Assembly (NCBI RefSeq): GCF_900114735.1 | Contig: NZ_FOUA01000002.1 | Span: forward strand, 248,001-312,000 | Reading direction: 5' to 3' | Length of the DNA: 64,000 nt | Origin: Halopseudomonas bauzanensis | GTDB lineage: Bacteria; Pseudomonadota; Gammaproteobacteria; Pseudomonadales; Pseudomonadaceae | Shown here: positions 29,854-38,879 of the stretch, piece by piece | Numbering within the stretch: position 1 is the stretch's first letter | Layout of the letters: each line of letters begins with the position of its first letter | Notes under the pieces: model-generated | The model's input: the letters and a program-made list of their open reading frames with translations, nothing else | Told to the model about the DNA's origin: nothing | The model's database searches: none | Position numbers and translations under genes: made by a program

Positions 29854-30753
29854 TCAAGGCGGTGCGCGTTCAAACGCCTCCGCCAGATAATCGATCATCA
29901 CCCGCACCTTGGCCGGCGGCCGGCGATCCGGTGGATAGAGAACGTGGATGCCGCCCAGTTCGATCACCGGCTGGTCCAGTTCCAGCGCCACCAGTCGGCC
30001 GGCATCCAGCGCCTCGCCAACGATGAAATGGGGTTGATAGATGATGCCCTGGCCACCGACGGCGGCAGCCAGCAGGGCATTACCGTTGTTGGCCAGCAGA
30101 TCACCACTGATCGGAACGCGTACCTCGCCGTCAGGGCCGAAGGCCCAGGTGCGAGCGTCCTGCATGGGTGACAGGGTATAGCTCAGGCAGTTGTGCTGGG
30201 CCAGCTCGGCCACCCGGCGGGGCACGCCGCGCTGATCCAGGTAGCTGGGTGCAGCGCACACCAGCATGGCGCTGTCACCCAGACGGCGCGCCTGCAGGTT
30301 GCTGTCGCTCAGCCGGCCGATGCGTATGGCCAGATCCCAGCTGCCGGCCAGCAGATCCACCTGGGCATCGCTCAGCCCCAATTCGACCTTGACCTCGGGA
30401 TGCCGATGACTGAATGCCGGAATCAGCGGCGCGACGAAACGCTCACCGAAGGACAGCGGCACATTCATGCGCAACAGGCCGGTGGCCTTGACTCGCTGCG
30501 AGGCGGCAACGGCTTCGGCTTCATCGATCTCCGGCAGGATGCGTTGGCAGGCTTCCAGATAGTTGCTGCCCGCCTCGGTCAGGCTCAGGCGTCGTGTGGT
30601 GCGATGAAACAGCTTCACCCCCAAGCGCGCCTCCAGGGCATTCACATGTTTGGCTGCCATGGCGGGCGACATGCTCAGGTGACGGGCAGCAGCGGACAGG
30701 CTACCGGCACTGGCAGCCCGAACGAAAACTCGCATACTGGTAATACGGTCCAT
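29854..30753 (-). CDS. LysR-type regulator (divergent from a DODA-type dioxygenase)
   Basis: A 299-residue CrgA-subgroup LysR protein with N-terminal HTH (M-R-V-F-V-R-A-A-S-A-G-S-L-S-A-A-A-R-H-L) and effector domain (L-R-M-N-V-P-L-S-F-G). ATG 30753 has AGGA at a suitable distance; a GTG two codons earlier is the alternative. It is divergent from the dioxygenase gene starting at 30858, so it probably controls the dioxygenase and the downstream SDR. Inducer unknown. Confidence 0.82.
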   Translation of the reverse strand: MDRITSMRVFVRAASAGSLSAAARHLSMSPAMAAKHVNALEARLGVKLFHRTTRRLSLTEAGSNYLEACQRILPEIDEAEAVAASQRVKATGLLRMNVPLSFGERFVAPLIPAFSHRHPEVKVELGLSDAQVDLLAGSWDLAIRIGRLSDSNLQARRLGDSAMLVCAAPSYLDQRGVPRRVAELAQHNCLSYTLSPMQDARTWAFGPDGEVRVPISGDLLANNGNALLAAAVGGQGIIYQPHFIVGEALDAGRLVALELDQPVIELGGIHVLYPPDRRPPAKVRVMIDYLAEAFERAPP

Positions 30754-30857
30754 GCTCACTTCCTACTGTTGGTAACAAGTGTTGGTGAATGTTAGCCGGT
30801 TCTCTTACTTATTGGCAGCAACGATACTGTTGCCATACAAAGTTGGAGGGTATTTCT

Positions 30858-31673
30858 GTGAGCAAAGACAACTCTGCACGTCAGCCGGCGCTGTTCATCC
30901 CCCACGGTGGTGGACCCTGTTTCTTCATGGATTGGGATCCCGCGACTACCTGGGTGGGAATGGGCAATTTTCTCAAGCAGGTTGCCAGCACGCTGCCCCA
31001 GCGCCCCAAGGCCATTGTCATGGTGTCGGCACACTGGCGGGAGCACCAGTTCAGCGTTACCGGCCATGCCCGCCCGCAGCTGATCTACGATTATTACGGC
31101 TTTCCGGCGCACACCTACGAGCTGACCTACCCGGCACCAGGTCAACCGCAGTTGGCCGAGCAGGTAGCCCAACTGCTCAATGGAGCAGGCATGCCGGCGC
31201 AGGTGGATGCCGAGCGCGGGTTTGACCATGGCATGTTCATTCCGCTGAAACTGATGTTTCCGGGAGCGGATATCCCGGTGATTCAACTGTCCCTGCGTCA
31301 CGACCTGGACCCTGAGGCGCACCTGGAGGCCGGTCGGGCGCTGGCCGCGCTGCGGGATGACAACATTCTGATTGTCGGCAGTGGCATGAGTTTCCATAAC
31401 ATGCGTGCCTATGGCGACAGCCGCTTCTCGGCTATTTCCGATGAATTCGATCGCTGGTTGACCCAGGCGGTGCAGAGCCCGGCAGCAGAGCGTGATCAGC
31501 TGTTACGAGACTGGGCCAAGGCCCCCCATGCTCATCTGTGCCATCCGCAGGGCGACGAGGAACACCTGATGCCGTTGCTGGTCGCTGCTGGCGCTGGCGG
31601 CGAGGAACCGGGTCAGAAGGTGTATTCAGAACGGGTCATGCAGACCACCATTTCCGCATTTCGCTTTGGTTGA
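30858..31673 (+). CDS. DODA-type extradiol ring-cleavage dioxygenase (YgiD/LigB family)
   Basis: A 271-residue member of the class III (LigB-type) extradiol dioxygenases, with zinc or iron ligands visible in I-P-H-G-G-G, V-M-V-S-A-H-W, and the F-D-H-G and H-P-Q-G segments. These act on catecholic substrates such as 4,5-DOPA. The frame extends upstream, but the GTG at 30858 has TTGGAGGG at a good distance and gives the usual family N-terminus. It is followed by an SDR gene 31 nt later. Substrate unknown. Confidence 0.85.
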   Translation: MSKDNSARQPALFIPHGGGPCFFMDWDPATTWVGMGNFLKQVASTLPQRPKAIVMVSAHWREHQFSVTGHARPQLIYDYYGFPAHTYELTYPAPGQPQLAEQVAQLLNGAGMPAQVDAERGFDHGMFIPLKLMFPGADIPVIQLSLRHDLDPEAHLEAGRALAALRDDNILIVGSGMSFHNMRAYGDSRFSAISDEFDRWLTQAVQSPAAERDQLLRDWAKAPHAHLCHPQGDEEHLMPLLVAAGAGGEEPGQKVYSERVMQTTISAFRFG

Positions 31674-31704
31674 TACCGCTGCCATTTATTAGAGGAGCTA
31701 CACC

Positions 31705-32499
31705 ATGATTATTGATCTTTCCGGCAAGACCGCCATCGTTACCGGTTCTACCAGGGGTATCGGCCTGGCGATCGCCACTGGCCTGGCCAGTGCCGGTGCC
31801 CAGGTGACCGTGGTTGGCCGTGATCAGGGCCGGGTGAATAGCGCGGTAGAGAAAGTGAATGCCGCTGTTGGCCGCGATGCTGCCCGTGGCGTGGTCTGTG
31901 ATCCCGGTACTTTGGAGGGCACCGCAGCCCTGATTGCGGCCCAACCGCAGGCGGATATCCTGGTCAACGGCCTGGGCATCTACGGTGCGCGGGAATTCTT
32001 TGATATCGATGATGCGCTGTGGGAAGAGTTCTTCCAGGTCAACATCATGAGCGGTGTGCGTCTGTCCCGGCATTATGCCAAGGGCATGCGCGAGCGCGGC
32101 TGGGGTCGTATCCAGTTCATTTCCAGCGAATCGGCACTGAACATTCCCACCGAGATGGTGCACTACGGCGTCAGCAAGAGTGCGCTGCAGGGGTTGTCCC
32201 GCGGCTTGGCCAAGGTGCTGGCGGGTACCGGGGTAACGGTCAACACCATTCTGCCGGGGCCAACCCGTACCGAGGGGGCGGTCCAGATGATGGCTGACCT
32301 GGCGGCCGAGCGGGGTGTCACCGCCGAGGAAATGGAAGGTCTGTTCCTCAAGGAAAACCGGCCGTCCACCTTGCTGCACCGCTTTGCCAGCCCGGAAGAA
32401 GTGGCTAATCTCTGCGTTTATGCCGCCTCGCCCCAGGCCAGCGCCACCACCGGCGCGGCATTGCGGGTGGAAGGCGGTATCGTGGAGAGCATCGCCTGA
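31705..32499 (+). CDS. SDR-family oxidoreductase
   Basis: A 264-residue short-chain dehydrogenase/reductase. NAD(P) site T-G-S-T-R-G-I-G near residue 14, N-G-L-G-I structural motif, catalytic Ser in S-S-E-S-A, and the Y-G-V-S-K catalytic Tyr-Lys pair (near 155-159). The start follows GAGGAG. The substrate is unknown. It is in an operon-like arrangement with the dioxygenase gene (31-nt gap). Confidence 0.87.
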   Translation: MIIDLSGKTAIVTGSTRGIGLAIATGLASAGAQVTVVGRDQGRVNSAVEKVNAAVGRDAARGVVCDPGTLEGTAALIAAQPQADILVNGLGIYGAREFFDIDDALWEEFFQVNIMSGVRLSRHYAKGMRERGWGRIQFISSESALNIPTEMVHYGVSKSALQGLSRGLAKVLAGTGVTVNTILPGPTRTEGAVQMMADLAAERGVTAEEMEGLFLKENRPSTLLHRFASPEEVANLCVYAASPQASATTGAALRVEGGIVESIA

Positions 32500-32520
32500 T
32501 CACGCTTGAAAGGATCAACG

Positions 32521-32637
32521 ATGCTGTCTACTGCACACATTCAGACACAAAAGCCGAAACGCTTGATGATCCGCTTGTGCAAGCATTGGCGCATAAATCA
32601 AATAGCAATATCCGTGATGGAAACTGATGGATTGTGA
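32521..32637 (+). pseudogene. Truncated DUF2218 gene remnant
   Basis: An ATG with AAAGGA at good spacing opens 38 codons. The first 24, M-L-S-T-A-H-I-Q-T-Q-K-P-K-R...L-C-K-H-W, match the N-terminus of DUF2218 proteins as I recall it (S-T-A-x-V-x-T-x-x-P-x-R-Y...L-C-K-H-F-x-H-K). After the W codon, a one-base frame change would restore A-H-K-S, then a stop follows within about 12 codons. The C-terminal about 70 residues are absent. I read it as a frameshifted, truncated pseudogene. It lies just before cytochrome b561. Confidence 0.5.
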
Positions 32638-32651
32638 GATAGGAGCAGGAC

Positions 32652-33173
32652 ATGAAAGGTGATACCCAAGAACGCTATGGCAGCATTTCCCGGTTTTTTC
32701 ACTGGGGGATGGGCCTACTGATCATCTGGCAGATATTGAAATTCTTCGACCGTATCAATGATGGTGAGCATTGGGTCGGCCAGACCCTGGTGCCGTGGCA
32801 CATTTCCATTGGTTCCCTGCTGTTGGTACTGGTGGTGCTGCGCATCATCTGGGCCGCCAAGCAGAAGAACAATCGTCCGGTGCAGGATCCGGCCACCGCA
32901 CTGCTGGTCAAGATCGGTCATTTCCTGCTGTATGCGGGCATGGTCCTGATGCCAGTTACCGGCATCATGACCATGATCGGCAACGGTTATGGCTGGACTC
33001 CTTTCGGCATCCAACTGGTCGCCAAGGGTGATGAGATTCCGTGGATGGCCAGTATCGGCAGCCTGCACTCGCCCATCGCCTGGCTGCTGCTGATCATGAT
33101 CGTCGGTCACATCGGCATCGCCCTGCTGCACCATTTCGTCAAGAAGGATGGCGTGCTGCGGCGTATGATCTGA
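32652..33173 (+). CDS. Cytochrome b561 family protein
   Basis: A 173-residue inner-membrane di-heme b cytochrome with four helices. Candidate heme-ligand His residues are in R-F-F-H-W, W-H-I-S-I-G, I-G-H-F-L-L-Y and the V-G-H-I-G-I-A-L-L-H-H-F end. It probably moves electrons between ubiquinol and an acceptor such as superoxide, by family knowledge (E. coli CybB). It has an AGGAGC site. Preceded by the DUF2218 remnant and the SDR gene, with a 12-bp hairpin downstream. Confidence 0.88.
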   Translation: MKGDTQERYGSISRFFHWGMGLLIIWQILKFFDRINDGEHWVGQTLVPWHISIGSLLLVLVVLRIIWAAKQKNNRPVQDPATALLVKIGHFLLYAGMVLMPVTGIMTMIGNGYGWTPFGIQLVAKGDEIPWMASIGSLHSPIAWLLLIMIVGHIGIALLHHFVKKDGVLRRMI

Positions 33174-33188
33174 TCCAGCGCTCTGCTA

Positions 33189-33216
33189 TTGGCGTCCGCT
33201 CTTCAGCGGGCGCCAA
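33189..33216. terminator. Hairpin between convergent cybB-like and ytfL genes
   Basis: A 12-bp stem (TTGGCGTCCGCT / AGCGGGCGCCAA, one G-T pair) with loop CTTC lies between the two convergent genes. No clear T-run; position and stability suggest a bidirectional terminator. Confidence 0.5.
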
Positions 33217-33224
33217 GCAGCTTC

Positions 33225-34553
33225 TCAGTGATGACCTGCGGAGGTTTTATCTGCTTCGTTTGAACTGGATGAGGTGCGGGTTGCCAGGACCTGGTCAATG
33301 CGATAACTGTCCACATCCACCACCTCGAACGTATAGTCGCCCCAGATTACCCGGTCGGTGCGGCGTGGCACCCGACGTAGCATGGTCATCATGAAGCCGG
33401 CCAGCGTCTCGTAGCCTTCTTCCTGGGGAATGTCTTCGATTTCCAGCGCCCGGCGCACGTCCTGGATGGGCGTCACGCCATCGATCAGCCAGGAGTTATC
33501 ATCCCGGCGCACGATCTGTTCCTCATACCACGGCGGCACCAGGTCGCCCATCACGATGCTCATCACATCGTTCACCGTGATCAGCCCGACCACCAGGCTG
33601 TACTCATTGACGATCAGCGCAAAATCCTCGCCGACCAGGCGAAACTGCTTGAGCAGCTCGGCGAGAGTCAACCGGTCCGGCACCACCAGCGGTTTGTGCA
33701 ACAGCGCCGGATCGGCCAGAGAGATAGGCTCGTTGTGCAGCACGCGCTTGAACAGATCCTTCATCGACACATAGCCGATGATGTGATCGATATCGCCATC
33801 GCAGACCGGATAGCAGGAATGGGGCGTGTCGGCGATCCGCGAGCGGATCAGGGCATCGGAATCATCGATCAGGAAGTAGACAATCTCGTCACGATTGCTC
33901 ATGGCGCTGGGCAGGGTGCGGGTATCCAGCTCGAAGATGTTCTCGATCGCCTGTTGTTCACCGGGCGCCAGTAACCCCGAGCGCGCACCGGCCTCGGTCA
34001 GCGCGAGGATATCCTCGGGCGTGACCTCATCATCGCGGCGGGCAGGCAGGCGCAGCAGTCTGATCAGGCCGTTGACCAGGCGCGAGTAGAACCATACCAA
34101 GGGCCGCAATAGCGTGTTCAGTGCGCGCATCGGACCGATGGAAAATATGGCCAGGGGCTCCGGCAATGCCATGGCTACTTGTTTGGGGATCAGATCGGTG
34201 ACGACGATGAACAGCGAGGTCAGTACCAGGAACGATAAAGCGAACCCCAGCGTCGTTGCCAGCGGTGGCTCCAGCACCAGCAGCAACAGCTGGGTGAAGG
34301 CGGCCGTCAGAAACTCTTCACCGACGATACCGCCGAGAATCGCCAGCGCATTGATGGAAATCTGGACCACCGTCAGGTAATTGCCCGGATTCTGCTGTAC
34401 CGCGATGACTTTCAGCGCCCCGGCATTGCCATTGTCGGCCATTCGCCGCAGCTTGAGTGGCCGCGCGGCGGCAAGAGAAATCTCGGCGATGGCGAGAAAG
34501 GCGCCGCCGACGATGATCAGGGCGAGTAACAGCAGGCTTTGGTTAACGCTCAT
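33225..34553 (-). CDS. YtfL/PaeA-like CNNM-CBS membrane protein (hemolysin family)
   Basis: A 442-residue protein with an N-terminal DUF21 membrane domain (four helices; A-E-I-S-L-A-A-A-R, N-P-G-N-Y-L-T-V-V-Q-I-S-I-N), a tandem CBS pair (V-C-D-G-D-I-D-H-I-I-G-Y-V and N-D-V-M-S-I-V-M-G-D-L-V) and a C-terminal CorC_HlyC domain. Length and sequence resemble E. coli YtfL (PaeA), implicated in polyamine export. The old name hemolysin is misleading. ATG 34553 is used. It converges with the cytochrome b561 gene. Confidence 0.85.
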   Translation of the reverse strand: MSVNQSLLLLALIIVGGAFLAIAEISLAAARPLKLRRMADNGNAGALKVIAVQQNPGNYLTVVQISINALAILGGIVGEEFLTAAFTQLLLLVLEPPLATTLGFALSFLVLTSLFIVVTDLIPKQVAMALPEPLAIFSIGPMRALNTLLRPLVWFYSRLVNGLIRLLRLPARRDDEVTPEDILALTEAGARSGLLAPGEQQAIENIFELDTRTLPSAMSNRDEIVYFLIDDSDALIRSRIADTPHSCYPVCDGDIDHIIGYVSMKDLFKRVLHNEPISLADPALLHKPLVVPDRLTLAELLKQFRLVGEDFALIVNEYSLVVGLITVNDVMSIVMGDLVPPWYEEQIVRRDDNSWLIDGVTPIQDVRRALEIEDIPQEEGYETLAGFMMTMLRRVPRRTDRVIWGDYTFEVVDVDSYRIDQVLATRTSSSSNEADKTSAGHH

Positions 34554-34702
34554 GGGACATTCTGGCAATAGGGATAACGCTGGCAGAGTAGCATGTTGCG
34601 GGGCGGCAGGCTTGTGCGCTGCTGCGGATTGGCCGGCTGGCCGTCACCGTTGGGGGGTGGCTGATTGCCGGTTTCGGAACAATACTCAAGCCAAACCCCG
34701 CC

Positions 34703-34721
34703 TCGGCAGCGGCGCTGCCGA
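34703..34721. repeat. Short palindrome in front of the DUF808 gene
   Basis: TCGGCAGCG G CGCTGCCGA, 9-bp perfect arms with a single central base, sits 6-21 nt before the possible starts of the DUF808 gene, overlapping its leader. It might affect initiation or serve as a binding site; no evidence beyond symmetry. The 173-nt stretch here has no other gene. Confidence 0.35.
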
Positions 34722-34726
34722 TCCTG

Positions 34727-35668
34727 ATGAGGATGTTGCCCTTGGCTTCCAGTCTGCTCGCATTGTTTGATGACATTGCCACCCTGCTCGATGATGTATC
34801 GGTCATGAGCAAGCTGGCGGCACGGAAAACCGCAGGGGTGCTGGGGGATGATCTGGCGCTCAATGCCCAGCAGGTGACCGGCGTCAGGGCGGATCGGGAA
34901 TTGCCGGTGGTCTGGGCGGTGATGCGAGGCTCTTTTCGCAATAAATTCATCCTGGTACCGGGTGCGTTGTTGATCAGCGCCTTCATTCCCTGGCTGATCA
35001 CGCCCTTGCTGATGTTGGGCGGTGCTTTCCTCTGTTATGAGGGGTTTGAGAAGCTGGCGCACCGGTTCTTCCATGACGACACTGAACGGCGCGCCCAGAA
35101 GCTCGAAGCATTGGCTGACCCCAACCGGGATATGGTCGCCTTTGAGAAGACCAAGATCAGGGGCGCCGTGCGCACCGACTTCATCCTCTCCGCCGAGATC
35201 ATCGCCATCACCCTGGGTACGGTCGCGACAGCGACGTTCCTCACCCAGGTGCTGGTACTCAGTACCATTGCACTGGCGGTCACCGTGGGCGTCTACGGCC
35301 TGGTGGCCGGCATCGTCAAACTGGATGACGTGGGGCTGGCGCTGACCGAGCGCGGTAGCACGGCATTGCAGAAAATCGGCCACGGTCTGTTGTGGCTGGC
35401 GCCCTGGCTAATGAAAACCCTGTCGGTTGTGGGGACCGCGGCGATGTTCATGGTCGGCGGCGGCATTCTCACCCACGGCTTTCACGCCCTGGGTCACTGG
35501 ATCGAAAATACCGCTGAGCATACGGTGGATTTGCCCTGGATCGGCTCGGTGCTCGGCGGAGTGTTGCCGACGCTGATGTCGGCGGGGGTAGGCATTCTGG
35601 CCGGGGCGGTGATTTTTGGTGTGATCATGCTGGGCGGCAAGCTATTCGATCGGCGAGAGGCGCACTGA
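34727..35668 (+). CDS. DUF808 family membrane protein (YedI-like)
   Basis: A 313-residue polytopic inner-membrane protein of the YedI/DUF808 family, with the hallmark [20 protein letters not shown] and [14 protein letters not shown] near the N-terminus and several helices after. Function unknown. The true start may be TTG 34742 (M-A-S-S-L-L-A-L), which matches family N-termini and has AGGA nearby; ATG 34727 or 34733 are alternatives. It is divergent from ytfL and precedes sodC. Confidence 0.85.
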   Translation: MRMLPLASSLLALFDDIATLLDDVSVMSKLAARKTAGVLGDDLALNAQQVTGVRADRELPVVWAVMRGSFRNKFILVPGALLISAFIPWLITPLLMLGGAFLCYEGFEKLAHRFFHDDTERRAQKLEALADPNRDMVAFEKTKIRGAVRTDFILSAEIIAITLGTVATATFLTQVLVLSTIALAVTVGVYGLVAGIVKLDDVGLALTERGSTALQKIGHGLLWLAPWLMKTLSVVGTAAMFMVGGGILTHGFHALGHWIENTAEHTVDLPWIGSVLGGVLPTLMSAGVGILAGAVIFGVIMLGGKLFDRREAH

Positions 35669-35756
35669 GCGGCAATGCCATCTCTCAGGACGCAAAACCC
35701 TGAACGACCGCCCGGCGGCTTTGTCCCATGCTTAGAATCATCCCAAGGAGACGAGC

Positions 35757-36278
35757 ATGAAATCGCAGAAATGGCTGATAATCGCCGCCGCATTGACCAT
35801 TGGTACCGCTCACGCGGCGTCGCAGGAAGTGACCATCAACAAGGTCAGTGCCGACGGCAAGCAGGAATCCATCGGCACCATCGAGATCAGCGAGACGGAT
35901 CACGGTCTGCTATTTACTCCCAAGCTGACATCCCTTGAACCCGGTGTGCACGGTTTCCATGTGCATGAGAACGGCAGTTGCGAAGCGGCGGAGAAAGACG
36001 GCCAGCCGACCGCAGCGCAGGCGGCGGGCGGTCATTACGATCCGCAGGATACCGGCAAACACCTTGGCCCCTATGCCGACGGTCATCTGGGCGACCTGCC
36101 GGCGCTCTATGTGAACAGCGACGGTACGGCGGACTATCCGGTGCTGGCGCCGCGCATCAAGAAGCTCGAGGAAATCGAGGGCCGCGCGCTGATGATCCAC
36201 GCAGGTGGCGACAACCATGCCGATACCCCCGAGCCGCTGGGTGGCGGCGGAGCGCGCTCTGCCTGCGGGGTGATCTGA
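35757..36278 (+). CDS. sodC: Superoxide dismutase [Cu-Zn], periplasmic
   Basis: A 173-residue periplasmic Cu-Zn SOD with signal peptide (residues 1-20, ending AHA). Metal ligands are visible: H-V-H, G-G-H-Y-D-P, H-L-G-D-L-P and I-H-A-G-G-D-N-H. The structural disulfide pairs G-S-C-E with the Cys of the C-terminal A-C-G-V-I. It converts superoxide to hydrogen peroxide and oxygen in the periplasm. RBS AAGGAG precedes the ATG. Confidence 0.95.
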   Translation: MKSQKWLIIAAALTIGTAHAASQEVTINKVSADGKQESIGTIEISETDHGLLFTPKLTSLEPGVHGFHVHENGSCEAAEKDGQPTAAQAAGGHYDPQDTGKHLGPYADGHLGDLPALYVNSDGTADYPVLAPRIKKLEEIEGRALMIHAGGDNHADTPEPLGGGGARSACGVI

Positions 36279-36307
36279 TAGGGGTATGAACGAGGGGAGA
36301 AATCGCC

Positions 36308-36802
36308 ATGCAGCTTGAAGGTTCCTGCCATTGTGGCGCGGTACGCTTCAGTCTGGACAGCGCCCAGCCTTATCCTTATCAGCGCTGTTATTGCTCGATC
36401 TGTCGCAAGACCCAGGGCGGTGGCGGCTACGCCATCAATCTGGGCGGCGACGCCCGTAGTCTGCAGGTCAGCGGGCGCGAATCGATTTCGGTGTACCACG
36501 CGCGGATCGCACAGCCCGACGGCAGTATCCAGACCAGCAGCGGCGAGCGGCACTTCTGCCGTGGATGCGGCAGCGGGCTCTGGTTGTACGACCCGCAGTG
36601 GCCGGAGCTGATCCACCCGTTCGCCTCGGCTATCGACACCGAATTGCCGGTGCCGCCGGAGCATACCCACATCTTGCTGGGCTCCAGGGCCGGTTGGGTC
36701 GAGCTGCAGCTGGCGCCCGCGGATCAGCAGTTTGATGGTTATCCACAGGAGTCACTGGCGGAGTGGCATGAGCGGCTGGGGTTGGCGGGAGATAAGCAGT
36801 AA
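36308..36802 (+). CDS. GFA/CENP-V family zinc-binding protein
   Basis: A 164-residue member of the glutathione-dependent formaldehyde-activating enzyme (GFA) family. The Cys ligand pattern G-S-C-H-C-G-A-V at the N-terminus, C-Y-C-S-I-C, and F-C-R-G-C-G holds structural and catalytic zinc. Individual members seldom have a confirmed activity, so the formaldehyde role is uncertain. It follows sodC by 29 nt. Confidence 0.85.
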   Translation: MQLEGSCHCGAVRFSLDSAQPYPYQRCYCSICRKTQGGGGYAINLGGDARSLQVSGRESISVYHARIAQPDGSIQTSSGERHFCRGCGSGLWLYDPQWPELIHPFASAIDTELPVPPEHTHILLGSRAGWVELQLAPADQQFDGYPQESLAEWHERLGLAGDKQ

Positions 36803-36828
36803 AGCTCCCACAAAAGCCCGCTCCCGGC

Positions 36829-38868
36829 TCAGTGCACCACCAGCCGCTTCATCCAATCCAGCAATACCGTCGGCAACAGCTCCGGGCGTGGCAGCAGCGC
36901 ATAATGCTGCGCGCCGAAAATGCGCGGCAGATAGGCCGGGGCCTGGCGGTCGATGGTCAGGCAGAACGCCGAGATACCCTGCAATGTGGCTTCGGTGACG
37001 GCCTGGCGCATGTCCTCCACGCCATATTGGCCTTCATAGATATCCTTGTCGTTGGGCTTGCCGTCGGACAGCACCAGCAGCAGCCGGTGGCTGGCCGGTT
37101 GCTGCAACAGATCACGGCTGGCGTGGCGGATGGCGGTACCGGCGCGGGTGTAGTGTTCCGGCTCCAGTGAGCTGATGCGCAGTGCGACCTCGTTGCTGAA
37201 GTTCTCATCAAAGCCTTTGATTTGCCGGACGATGACCGCATCGGGCCCCTCCCCGGAAAAGGCCTGGATTGACCAGGGCTCGCCCATGCCGTCCAGCGCC
37301 ACGCTGACCAATAGCAGGGCTTCGCGCTCCACGTCGATAATGCGCCGATTGGTCGAGACCCAGCTGTCGGTCGAGCCGCTGATATCGATCAACAAGGTGA
37401 TGGCCAGGTTGCGTTCGGCGGTGCGGCGAGTCTGGTACAGGGCAGCGGAGAGGCTGCCGCCGGCGCGGAAGTCGGCGTAGCTGTCGATATAGGCCTGCAG
37501 ATCGATGTCGTCGCCATCCAGCTGTTTGCGCCGGGTGACACGCTGGGCGCTGAGCATTTCGAAACGGCGGCGAATATGATTGAGCAGGCTGCGGTGGGCA
37601 TCCAGGGTGTCATCCACCCATTGCTGGGAGCCGGGCAGGTTGGGCAGCACATGCAGGGTCGCGCCGGGCTGGTGGTAGGCCTGGATGCGGTAGTCCCATT
37701 CCGGGTAACGCAGACCTTGTTGCTCGCGGATGGCGGTCTTCAGCTGCATGGCGGTATTGGTGTCCGGCGGATCATCGGAGATCAAGACTTCCTTCGACCG
37801 GCCCGGTGTGGATACCAGTCGCGCTTCGGACAGCTCGGAGAGCATGTCGCCGTAGTCATCGGCGCTGATGTCCTCATCCTTGTCCACCGGTCGGTTGAGC
37901 CCGAACGGGTCTTCGGCGTGCTGATGGGGCTCGTCGGCTTGCACCATGAAGACCCCCGCATCGCTGTCGTCATCCTCATCTTCCTTCGCTTCGCGTACGT
38001 CGGGCCGGCGCAGCAGATGTGAGCTGCGGGTCGGCGCCGCGGTGGGCTGCGGCTCGGTTGGCGCGTCGCCAGGGGCTAGCTCGTTGCGCGCGCTGGATGC
38101 GGGCTGGCGCAACTCACCGGTCCACCAGTCTTTGAGCAGCGGCGCGTTGCCGCCGGCTCGATCTGTCGGTGACAGGCCGATGCTTGCCAACAGCTCGGGC
38201 GCCAGGCGTACCGACGCCTTCGGCGACGGGCTGAGAGGGATGGCTGCGCAGGGCTGGCCGCAGGGCGCCTCCAGCAGTTGGCGCAGGAGTGCTTCCAGTG
38301 ACTGGCGCGGACGCGAGAAGGTACTCAGTGGTGGTCGCGCTTGCAGAGCGTACTGGCGCAACCGGGTGACCGTGGCGATCATGCCGGGCAGGTGCGCAAT
38401 CAGCTCGGCATCGGCGGCCCAGGCTTCCAGTAGCAGGTAAGCATCGGCCAGCAACGCCGGCCACGCCGGGTCCAGCAGCTCGGCACTGCTACGTTGGATA
38501 CGTGCGGCCTGCTGCAAGGCCATGACCCGATAGAGTTCGTTGCCCTGGGCGATATTCTCAATACCGGAATCGGCGGGCAACCATAACCGTTGGCCGTCGG
38601 TGGCGGGTATCGGTTGCCGCAACCAGGGAGCCTGGTGGCGACGGTACAGCCGCGATAACAGCGTTGGCCGTGCCGGCAACTGGGCAATGCGGATCGGCAG
38701 GCTACGGCCGGTCAACGCGGTAATCAGCAGGTCGAGACGCGGGGCGATGTCCACCAGCAGTGCCGTGGGCGGAGCATCGGGCGGCGGGCGATAACGCAGC
38801 CACAATCGGCGTGCATAGATGGTCGCGTGGCGCGCCGCGTCGCTGACCAGCTCCTCTGCTTCAGCCAC
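36829..38868 (-). CDS. norD: Nitric oxide reductase activation protein NorD
   Basis: A 679-residue cytosolic protein with a C-terminal von Willebrand A domain. The MIDAS motif D-I-S-G-S-T-D lies near residue 494, and V-L-S-D-G-K-P-N-D further on. The middle is acidic and low-complexity (E-D-E-D-D-D-S-D). NorD with the AAA+ ATPase NorQ is needed to insert non-heme iron into cNOR. It is the last gene of norCBQD, starting 11 nt after norQ. Confidence 0.93.
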   Translation of the reverse strand: MAEAEELVSDAARHATIYARRLWLRYRPPPDAPPTALLVDIAPRLDLLITALTGRSLPIRIAQLPARPTLLSRLYRRHQAPWLRQPIPATDGQRLWLPADSGIENIAQGNELYRVMALQQAARIQRSSAELLDPAWPALLADAYLLLEAWAADAELIAHLPGMIATVTRLRQYALQARPPLSTFSRPRQSLEALLRQLLEAPCGQPCAAIPLSPSPKASVRLAPELLASIGLSPTDRAGGNAPLLKDWWTGELRQPASSARNELAPGDAPTEPQPTAAPTRSSHLLRRPDVREAKEDEDDDSDAGVFMVQADEPHQHAEDPFGLNRPVDKDEDISADDYGDMLSELSEARLVSTPGRSKEVLISDDPPDTNTAMQLKTAIREQQGLRYPEWDYRIQAYHQPGATLHVLPNLPGSQQWVDDTLDAHRSLLNHIRRRFEMLSAQRVTRRKQLDGDDIDLQAYIDSYADFRAGGSLSAALYQTRRTAERNLAITLLIDISGSTDSWVSTNRRIIDVEREALLLVSVALDGMGEPWSIQAFSGEGPDAVIVRQIKGFDENFSNEVALRISSLEPEHYTRAGTAIRHASRDLLQQPASHRLLLVLSDGKPNDKDIYEGQYGVEDMRQAVTEATLQGISAFCLTIDRQAPAYLPRIFGAQHYALLPRPELLPTVLLDWMKRLVVH

Positions 38869-38879
38869 GAAAAACCACC

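Noticed and set aside
34550-35383. Minus-strand frame opposite the DUF808 gene
   Set aside because: Antisense of a recognisable membrane protein family; composition is Gln/His/Arg-rich shadow.
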